Positions 55,992-64,000 of a stretch of DNA of 64,000 bases are shown here, one piece after another. Origin of the DNA: Anthonomus grandis grandis (taxonomy: Eukaryota > Arthropoda > Insecta > Coleoptera > Curculionidae); the NCBI RefSeq assembly GCF_022605725.1, contig NC_065548.1:11441644-11505643 (forward strand). The letters run 5' to 3'. Position numbers and translations under genes: made by a program. Position 1 is the stretch's first letter, and each line of letters begins with the position of its first letter. Under the pieces are notes generated by a model. The model worked only from the letters and a program-made list of their open reading frames with translations, was not told where the DNA came from and ran no database searches.

Positions 55992-58654
55992 TTAACCTTG
56001 TGCTGTGGCCAAGCGTCGGATCGCACCTGAAGTATCTTTGCTTTTAACAATTTCCGCGATATCCTCGTCGTCCAGTTTTCCAGTTTCTTCTAATTTTTCC
56101 GCCATTTTACCAAAGATTGGATGCGAACCATCTCCAGTACGCTCAGCTCTCCTATAAAAGTTAAAATATTAGAGTGAAACAACCTGCTTTTTGTTTCGTG
56201 AGAATGTTCTTACTAGTTTTCAAGATATTGGACATGATTACCTATAAAGCTTAATAGTTCTGAATTTTTTGTCCCAACCAGCTTAAGCTCTAATGAACAT
56301 TTATAGGGAATATTTTTAAAAATATGATGCTGTTGGGTCCTTAAGAATATTCTTACAGGTTTTCAAAATATTGGACTGTGAAGTGAATGATCACCTGTAA
56401 GATTAAGCTTATGATATTTCCAATATTTCTGAAATGTGTACCTGAACTGATTTCATAGGCAAATGATATTGACGAATGATTGATATTCACGACTCATGTA
56501 ATTAAGTAAGCTAAAGTTGGTTTAACTTAGTTTAAATTGGATGAAAAATTACGGTTAAAGACAAAGTTTTGTTTTTCTTGAAGTCACGAGATAATAGGTA
56601 AACCATGACAGGTATGAAGCATTTTTAAACATCTACTGCTCAACTAAATTTCTCTCATTTAACTTTTGTATTTTGGAAAGAGCAGTTATGTATTACCTTT
56701 GAACCATATAGTAAGGGGTAGTCTTCAAGTCATAAGCCAGTCCAAAGAAGGCCAACGTATCAATAATGAAGGTGGTAATGCTGTATCTGGCTCCGAACTC
56801 GGCAGCCCTATAATCCCAAGGGAAAGCGTGATGATAGTTGTGCCATCCTTCACCTACTGACACGAATGATACGAAGCCGGATTCGACTGCTTTTACGTAC
56901 CTACATTTAGAAGAAAAATAAAATTAATAATGATTTTAACTGAAGGGAAATTTACATAATTTTTCAGGAGTGCATACCTTGGAGATTCCACAACAAATTT
57001 GGAAGTTTGATAATACTCTCTGTATATATAAATGTTAAAACTATTCATGGCAGCAGTCACATTATTAGAATATTAATGGATAAAATGAACTTTTAAGAAT
57101 TCAGGTCTTACAAAAATATATTAATAAAATATACAGTCTAACATTTATTACTCATTCAATTTTATCATTCATTTTTACCATTGAGATATTAAGCCCAATA
57201 GGCCAGTTTCTTAAAAATTTAGATATGATAATGTAATGTTCAATAGAAAATTTTGAGTTGTTGTTTCTAATTTTTCCGATTTACATATATTTTTGTTTAG
57301 TTTTATTTAGTATTGTTTGTTATGATTTCATTATTTTCAATTGAATTTAATATTTAGAGTTAAAGATATAGATCAATTTTATTTATAAGAATTTTACGAA
57401 ACAAACATATAAGATGAGGTGGATACAAGACTTGATAAAAATCTATTAAAAAATAAAGAAAACAATAAGCAGTTGGTGAAACAAAGAAATTACTGACAAG
57501 AAAAAGAATAAAGCTAAAAAAAAGAATAAAGAATTAAATATTGATCAACATTTTTGAAAAGCAAGCGTAATATGACTTCATAACAACAAAATTAAAGAAA
57601 GTTCAAGATTTTCAATTTTAATTAAATAAATTTCAAGAGAAAATTGAAAAACAACAGTACAAGAAAATAAAGAAAAATTAATAAAAAGCTCTTCTAGATT
57701 TTTTTGAAGAACAAAAAAATGTTTTTTACCAAAGTTAGTTTTTTTATTATAATAATTCTTCAAAGCATAGAAGTGTAATTTTAATCGGATATGTGAAAAT
57801 CTAGAATTCTTTTATCCTGTTAATCTTAAAACATGCCCACTCCTAATAAAGCACCCTGTATAGGCACGTATCTATTGCATGCACCATTTTTTTTTATCCT
57901 ATACGCTTGAAATTCAAATGCATATGTAAATTGCGAATTAATAATAAGTTATAAAAAAAATATACTGTTATATGTTATGGCTTCTTGATTTTTCTTAATT
58001 GATGGTCATTTTTTATGTCAACAAAGCATATCGGAATAATTTAAAATTTTTGTTTTTAAACCCACTAGTTCAAGAGAGTAACTACTTTTAGCATCTTATG
58101 ACAACAACACTAAAACCATCATCCACAATGAGCTATACACGCGTTGCTGTCATATGTTGATGTACTAAAGAGATTCTTACTTATCAAATGGCTGAGTTCC
58201 ATAGAAATGGGCTGCACTATTCACCAACCAGGTGATATTCAGGACCAATATGCTCCTGAACATGTAGGCGGCGAAAAAGGAGTTCCACCACGACTCGTTC
58301 CAGAGAAAGACGGGTACAACCGTGGGGATAAATATGGCGAATATTGTGTAAAGTACTTTGTAGTGCCTATAAAATAGGATAATGTGTTAATAACTGAAAT
58401 ATAATCGTAAAAATGTTTAGTTAAAAGACTTTTGATGAAATAACTTACTCCTTTTGGAACATTACCAGCCAGTCGGCTTCCATGTCGCTCATATCGATAG
58501 TTCTTCCTTTGGCGATGACAGCGGGATGTTTTCTGCTCATCAACCAGCCCACGTGACTGAAAAAGAAGCCCCTGTTGGCGTTGTGTGGGTCGGCGTCGGT
58601 GTCGCTGTATTTATGGTGCTGCCTGTGGTCTCTCACCCAGATGTAGAGACAGTT
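55992..58654 (-). CDS. acyl-CoA Delta-9-type fatty acid desaturase, four 3' coding exons (5' part missing)
   Basis: Exons in transcript order: 58654-58449, 58366-58181, 56900-56697 and 56151-55992 (stop TAA 55992-55994). All junctions are GT-AG and phases agree (phase 0 in, then 2, 2, 2), giving 251 residues, about the last 70% of a typical ~350-residue desaturase. Visible: the second histidine box HRQHHKYSDTDADPHN followed by GFFFSHVGWL, the transmembrane pair in exon 2 (IFAIFIPTVVPVFLWNE and AAYMFRSILVLNITW), NSAAHFYG, and the third box GEGWHNYHHAFPWDY. These ligate the di-iron centre. The enzyme introduces a double bond into acyl-CoA in the ER, using cytochrome b5; in insects paralogues serve membrane lipids, hydrocarbons or pheromones. 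The exons with the start codon and first box (HRLWSH) were not found up to 64000, so they are probably beyond the window across a large intron. Confidence 0.92.
56901..58180 (-). other. desaturase intron
   Basis: A 1.28-kb intron between the exon with the NSAAHFYG block and the exon with the third His box. No element or exon was recognised. Confidence 0.7.
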
Positions 58655-59835
58655 CTAGAAGATAGACACAGACTTAGTACAATGTTCTAGGGATAAACAC
58701 TTAGATCATCTTAGGATTATCCGTAGCATATTTCCAGTCAGCACAAACATATTGCATGAATATGCCCAGAATATCTAATTGACATATTTATATCTCACTT
58801 GGAATATGATAAACATATTAAGAGGCTTAGAATTTTGAATATCTACATTCAAAGTTCTAAGTTCAGGGTATATCGAAGGTCCCCAAAACATATGTCAGCA
58901 TTATCTTTTTACCTTCTATAGTATATGCTAGATATAATATAGGCATATCTCTTGGCAAGATCTTGAGGATATTTAGTTTATATAGCTGCAATATTTTTCT
59001 TCTTTTAAAAAAAAGTCTTCATGTGACAATTTGAAATGTTTTAAGGCGAATATCTTGCAAAATATGAGAGAAAAAATGCGGTCGAAAAAACAACTAAAAC
59101 CACGATATTTTTGTCAAAGAGTGTCATCCCTAAGCACCACCCTCTTTTGTCACAACTTAAATTAAGGATATCTCTAAGTTTAGTATAGATCTACACAAGA
59201 AAAGTTTTCCCAGTTACTACTTAATGAGACCTTTGGTTGGAGTTATGACAAATAAGGAGGTATAGTGCTATTTGAAATTTCGGGTAGAATGCATTTAGAG
59301 GGTGGCACACCGTTAAAAACACTTACCTAAAAATATTAATTAGAGTTTTTAAGAGTTTAGCAAGCTTCCTTTATTTTTTAAATGTAAAGGGACTTTTAAT
59401 TTTTTCCTCTTTACCTAAAGATAAAGTATCGCAATAAACCTTTTATTAACTAATAAGAAAAATATTTTTTTTGTCTTAAAACTTATTCTGAAGTATGTGA
59501 CAGGATGTGACATTTGAATATCTGTTCCAAGATTATTGCTTTTCATTTTGCTATTGTTTCTGTATCCAGGAATATTAATTTTGCATATAAGATATTTCGC
59601 ATATTTGTGGGATATTCCAGGCAAATTGCAACATATGAGATATAGACAGCATATTCTACGAATATTGGGTACCGTTATGGAATAGTTGCTGTACTTACTG
59701 AGATAACTTAGAATACCTAGGTATGTTGTTTGTGTTGTTAGGGTATCAGATCGCATCTACAATAATTTAGTCATAACTATAATGTAATAATAACTGAAAT
59801 ATTATGTATTACTAAAATTTAAGTAACATATTAAC
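58655..59835. other. presumed desaturase intron sequence
   Basis: AT-rich, no supported exon. Searched by eye for the HRLWSH exon without success. Confidence 0.5.
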
Positions 59836-59837
59836 AT

Positions 59838-60990
59838 AACCTCGCCCCAATGCTGTTCGATCTATTTATTAATGATTTAGTTGATTGTATGGAGAGTTTC
59901 TGTCTTTTATTCGCTGATGATCTGAAGTTGTTTCGTATCATTCGTACTATGCTGGACTGCCTGAAGCTATAAGAGGACATGAATAGGATCTTTGAATGGT
60001 GTGAAAGAAATAAACTACCCCTAAACTGTGACAAATGTAAAAAAAATGACAATTTCCATTCATCATGAAGAGATTTTATACCCATATATATTGAGTGGTT
60101 CTCAGTTGCTAGACTGTTCTTCAGTGAAGGATTTGGGCATTGAAGTAGATAAGAAGCTCACATTCAATCAGCATGTAGCACAGGTCACTAGTTCAGCCTT
60201 AAAATCCCTTGGGTTTATAGTAAGGTCCACTTCTCAATTTAAGAATATATCCAGCTTGACTTTATTGTACAATTCATTGGTAAAGTCTAAATTAATGTAT
60301 GGCTTTATGTTGTGGTTCCCCATCTATGATGTTCATGTTAACAGACTGGAGTATGTACAGCGCAGATTCTTAAAGTTACTTTCTGTTAAGTTGGATGGAG
60401 TATATCCAGTAAGAGGTGTGGAACAGGAGTACCTGCTGAATAGATTCAACTATTTGTCACTAAAGCAAAATACTATTCTCTCTAGTCAGATATTTTTATA
60501 TAAACTTTGCAATAATAAAATTGATTGTTCTGAGCTCTTAGAGAGGCTACCTCTATTTGTTCCTCCTGCCAATACAAGGAGGCACCATATATTTTATCCC
60601 TCTCTTAACTTAACAAATCTGTCCAGCAAAGCTCCACCGTGCCGTGCTTGTACATGGTATAATCAGATGAATGCTATAGATGTTGACATCTTTAGCAGCA
60701 CTGAATATGTTTTTAAAAAAAGGATGTGTTCGTTCCTCTCTTAATTTGAATGATACCTGATTATTTTTCTGTGATTGTTATCATTTGGTTAGTGTGTCTT
60801 ATATTCTTACAATTATGCTATTGTTTTAAATTTTAAATTTTGAATTTTGTTATCACTCTATATTGGATCTTATATTATTTTTTTTGTACTACTTATTTAA
60901 GGTGCTTATAACTTGTACTGTTTTAATTTTAATTATTTCGATTGTCTTGTAATTGGGAATTTTCCTGTTGGACAATAAATTATTTGAATT
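59838..60990 (+). mobile_element. 5'-truncated non-LTR retrotransposon (CR1/jockey-like)
   Basis: The element starts abruptly in the RT domain with PMLFDLFINDLVD, followed by the catalytic LLFADDLKLF (FADD at 59910-59921). After a stop at 59969 and a one-base slip near 60045, the C-terminal part of the ORF is open from 60028 to 60744: KDLGIEVDKKLTFNQHV, LKSKLMYGFMLWFP-like and RLEYVQRRFLKLL blocks are the conserved thumb and C-terminus of this class. The 3' end has AATAAATTATTTGAATTTGA, a tail typical of CR1/jockey-like families. Only two lesions in about 900 bp suggest a recent insertion. It lies in the presumed desaturase intron, in the opposite orientation. Confidence 0.85.
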
Positions 60991-61124
60991 TGAAAATATT
61001 CCAGTCATGTTTTCGTGGAACATTGACAGAATATACCTACATGTAATATGCGAGACATTCAAACCTTCACAGGATGTTGATTGTTGAGAGGAATTATATA
61101 ATTTATTTCGTCTTATTTAATAAG

Positions 61125-61196
61125 TCTTCGGTAGTATAGTGGTCAGTATCCCCGCCTGTCACGCGGGAGACCCGGGTTCGATTCCCGGCCGGAGAG
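61125..61196 (+). tRNA. tRNA-Asp (GTC)
   Basis: 72 nt without intron. Acceptor stem TCTTCGG/CCGGAGA (one G-T pair), anticodon stem CCCGC/GCGGG around CTGTCAC with anticodon GTC at 61158-61160, and T arm CCGGG/CCCGG with TTCGATT. Internal promoters: A box TAGTATAGTGG and B box GGTTCGATTCC. A long T-run (61201 onward) follows as Pol III terminator. All stems pair, so it should be functional. Confidence 0.96.
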
Positions 61197-61200
61197 AACT

Positions 61201-61224
61201 TTTTTATTTTTTTTTTGTAGTAAT
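61201..61224 (+). terminator. Pol III T-tract after tRNA-Asp
   Basis: Two T-runs within 20 bp of the tRNA 3' end. Confidence 0.8.
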
Positions 61225-62440
61225 TTTTATTTTTTTTTAAATGCTTTAATTTAAAAAATCATTTTTTTTGGAAAACAAATCAAATGGGTTCTTAAGGCTC
61301 TAGGAAGTTTAACTGCTCCTAAAATGATCCAACCACTACTCATAATTTAGTCAAACATATTTTTCTTGATATTAAATACTAAAATAGTGCTCATATTAGA
61401 TATTAAAATTTTTAATGAAAGTAAAATTAAGTAATTAGTAATTAATTAATAATTACATCAAAAATAAATGTAACAATGACAAGTATGATGATATGACGTG
61501 AAAAACTCCTGCGAATGCGCAAAAATGGCAAAAAAAGCAAAAAGTTCTCAAAGAAATAAATAAATTAGAAAACAATGTAAAAAAATATTTTATATTTTAT
61601 TTTAAGCATTTCTAATGCACGTTATTAAACCAATTCTATTTAAAAACATTTATACAATTTTTGCTTTTTAAACAATAATGTTTCCAACGTATTAAAATCA
61701 ATTTATAATTTTCTAGATTTCTTATCGTATGTTATTTGTTTATTTTCGCTCCCTCTTTATTTTTTCTTTATTTCAAAATTGCAATATTGCTATTTTTTTG
61801 CTGAAAAATATTCTTCTCGTTTGCTTTCTGTTTATCATTTCTATATTTTGCTTTTAGTTTTAAATCATGCCATGTTGCAAAATCATGTTGTTTGACATTT
61901 TTCTGACAACGGCTTATACCAATATGTAACCATTGAAACCTTATTTTATATAATTATTTATTTTAACAGCAGACTCAATTTACAAGAATAAAATAAAATA
62001 TAAGTACAGACATAAATATAATAATAAGTGGTAAAGAATATAACAAATACTTAATCAATAATATGGAAATCAATAAAATTATAGCACAATTAAAGCAAAA
62101 AATACAAAGACGTAAAACATATTCTTACAGGTAGTTTCAGTCTTTTAGTACCTTACGTTTTAATTTAAATGAATTAATGGAGTTATCTACGCAGGGGTCA
62201 AGATTAGTAAATGCATCATTCTGGTGATTGGAGAAAAGAAACCGTAATTCTCATTATGATAAGGCGAACGAAACATCGCAGGATTCTGACATCTATTATT
62301 GATTTTGACATTGAAGCAATAAAAAAGTTCGAACGAGTCCTGCTCACTGTAAGACCATCGATTTTAATTTTTTTTTATTATCGTATAATTAAAATAAAAT
62401 TTCTGGTAAATTTAAATATCACCATTGAAAGCTAGGGAAC
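61225..62440. other. gene-free stretch
   Basis: AT-rich; open frames lack recognisable motifs. 62210-62440 may be the 3' part of the adjacent non-LTR remnant. Confidence 0.45.
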
Positions 62441-62449
62441 GAAAGATCT

Positions 62450-63900
62450 CATTATAATGAGGCAAAACAATAAAAGTAACACACCCAAGTCTCTAACGGT
62501 AGTAAAAGATTTAAGAAGTCAGCCATTTATTTTGTAATGAATAATAGCTAATTTTAGAGAACGACCAAATGAAATGCTTAAGTATTTTTAATATTCAGTT
62601 CCAAATCGTTGTTTACTGACCATAGAAAAACACTATCAACATCAGCTTGTAAAAGTTGCACATCAATTGCGAAATTTTTCACGTTATACAGTTTTAGATC
62701 GTCTGCAAATGATAAAAATTCGAAGTGACGAATAACACAACCTTAAAGGTCTTTAATAAATACAATTAGTAAAAAAATAGGGCTGGTGTTGGAGCCCTAA
62801 AATACACCGGAAAAGATCGGAATTTTTTCAGAAATTACGTTATTTCGCACCAATTGAATATGATTTGACAAAAATCCATCAATCCACTTCAATAGACTGT
62901 CACTCCATTCTGTTAGATCCATCGCAGGCAACTTCTGAATGAGATATCTGTGGTTCATTCTGTCAAATGCCTGCGAGAAGTTAGTGTAAATACTACCGAC
63001 CTAACTATGGTTCTTAAAGACGTCGAACAAGTACTGCTGATATGTAAGCAAATTAGTTACGGTAGATTTACTCTCAGAATAACCAGGTTGCTGATGTATA
63101 ATTATATTCCGACTATGCCTTGAGAGCTCTTCAGCAAAAAGGCTTTTAATGATTTTGCGAATTTCAGACTGAATGCTATTTATAATGGCATTTCTATTCC
63201 CACTTTTATATATTGGAGTCAAGTAACTGGTTTTCCAGAAGTGTGGAACACGTCCTGAAACGAAAGACGTTAGAGAACACTCACAATTATTTAATAAGTC
63301 TTTCGATATGCCATTATTCATAGTTTTGAGGCCATCATTCTCTCTGAAAATATCAGTTAGAAATATGTTAATTGAATCGCCATTAAGATTGTAACCGAAA
63401 TTATAATTGGGAATTGTACCTTCATGTTTTCTATAAATTGCTGAAAAATAACCGGCAAACAAATCAACTATATCCTGACCATCTTCAGCGAATTTTCCAT
63501 TTAGCGGCATATTATTGGGATAGGACTTCGATCTTCCTAAGTTGTTTACATGTTTCCAAAAGTTATTTGAATTTGATGCTACATCATGATTCAGCAATTT
63601 AGAATTTATAGCAAATATCACTTTCAACCTTCCACCTACTTCTTAAAGTGGATGCAATGGAAGTTTTATATTTTGTATGTGCTATTTTTTTGTCTATGAT
63701 TAAATTTTGTAACTCTCGACTAAACCAAGGAGAAAATATGTCCATAATGTATAATTGAAACTAGAGAACACTGTAATAATAGTTGACACACTTTATTGCC
63801 ATCAATTTTATCAAAAGCTTTTTGTTCACAAAGAATAGATGCAAAAAAGTTATTCATAGAATAGTAATCACAGTTTCTTATGCATATTGTGATTTTAGTT
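62450..63900 (-). pseudogene. non-LTR retrotransposon remnant (linker and RT)
   Basis: Minus strand. Near 63850-63640 the blocks FFASILCEQKAFDKI and MDIFSPWFSRELQNLIIDKK mark the linker before RT. The open frame 63627-63001 continues with FWKHVNNLGRSKSYPNN and then an RT start, FVSGRVPHFWKTSYLTPIYK (a block of the P..WK.S.I.PI.K type), and IIIHQQPGYSESKSTVTNLL (the Q.GF...RST..NL block, with F changed to Y). After a stop at 63001, further RT blocks are in other frames: VVYTNFSQAFDRMNHRYL (about 63000-62940) and FLSFADDLKLYN (FADD at 62698-62709). The block normally following the RT start seems partly deleted near 63300. Dead. A different family from, but related in type to, the element at 59838. 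Confidence 0.8.
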
Positions 63901-64000
63901 ATTTAGTTTGTTTGGTGCGCTATCCTTGTTCCTGTTTTATTTTAAGACAATTTGTCTAGTTATTAATTATTTATGATCTTTCCTCTTTCTTTGTTCTTTA

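Noticed and set aside
58144..58377. Plus-strand frame over the desaturase exon
   Set aside because: Antisense shadow of a confirmed minus-strand coding exon.
62211..62435. 74-codon plus-strand frame
   Set aside because: Lies in the decayed 3' region of the adjacent LINE remnant and has no motif.

Overview
The window is AT-rich nuclear DNA from an insect, most likely a beetle. This rests on GT-AG genes with short and long introns, an organic-cation-type transporter and a fatty-acyl-CoA desaturase of insect type, a nuclear tRNA-Asp, and a dense mixture of insect mobile elements (Polinton-type polymerase, pogo-like, PIF/Harbinger, BEL/Pao, Ty3/gypsy, several non-LTR families, MITEs). Species assignment is inference. 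Most of the 64 kb is decayed transposon sequence and locally duplicated non-coding DNA.

Layout. 1-6.1 kb: a broken Polinton-type DNA polymerase B on the minus strand, split by a 4.5-kb pogo-like transposon (628-5174, TA target duplication) whose 5' region holds a nested 218-bp MITE. 6.4-6.7 kb: another MITE. 8.5-12 kb: the best complete gene, a minus-strand seven-exon MFS transporter of the SLC22/organic cation transporter type; the spliced frame closes exactly at 532 codons plus stop. 12-17 kb: non-coding, with a 36-bp perfect palindrome, diverged duplications and a BEL/Pao reverse-transcriptase fragment. 17.1-21.1 kb: a 3,986-bp foldback-like element with perfect 9-bp target duplications, very long terminal inverted repeats containing opposed 165-bp tandem arrays, and an unidentified reading frame between the arms; it seems to interrupt an exon of a small host gene. 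21-40 kb: mostly degenerate repeats with remnants of gypsy and non-LTR reverse transcriptases, an EcKinase-like pseudogene, a possible ZAD zinc-finger exon and one isolated, well-bounded cassette-like exon (31.8 kb). 40.45-42.81 kb: a PIF/Harbinger element with a broken transposase and a Myb/SANT-like second gene spoiled by one stop codon. 43-50 kb: diverged tandem copies of a ~1.25-kb unit, a GC-richer promoter-like patch and a candidate 68-residue membrane microprotein. 50.2-54.4 kb: two non-LTR remnants, one split by an ~80-bp minisatellite. 56-58.7 kb: the last four coding exons of a minus-strand acyl-CoA desaturase whose N-terminal exons lie outside the window or could not be found. 59.8-61 kb: a 5'-truncated non-LTR element in the presumed desaturase intron. 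61.1 kb: tRNA-Asp(GTC). 62.4-63.9 kb: another non-LTR remnant.

Functionally, three units look alive: the transporter (plasma membrane solute/cation transport), the desaturase (ER lipid desaturation) and the tRNA. The rest is mainly a record of element insertion, nesting and local tandem duplication. The most notable structures are the foldback element with its 165-bp arrays and internal gene, and the pogo-like element with many copies of a GGCCGAGAA motif near both ends.
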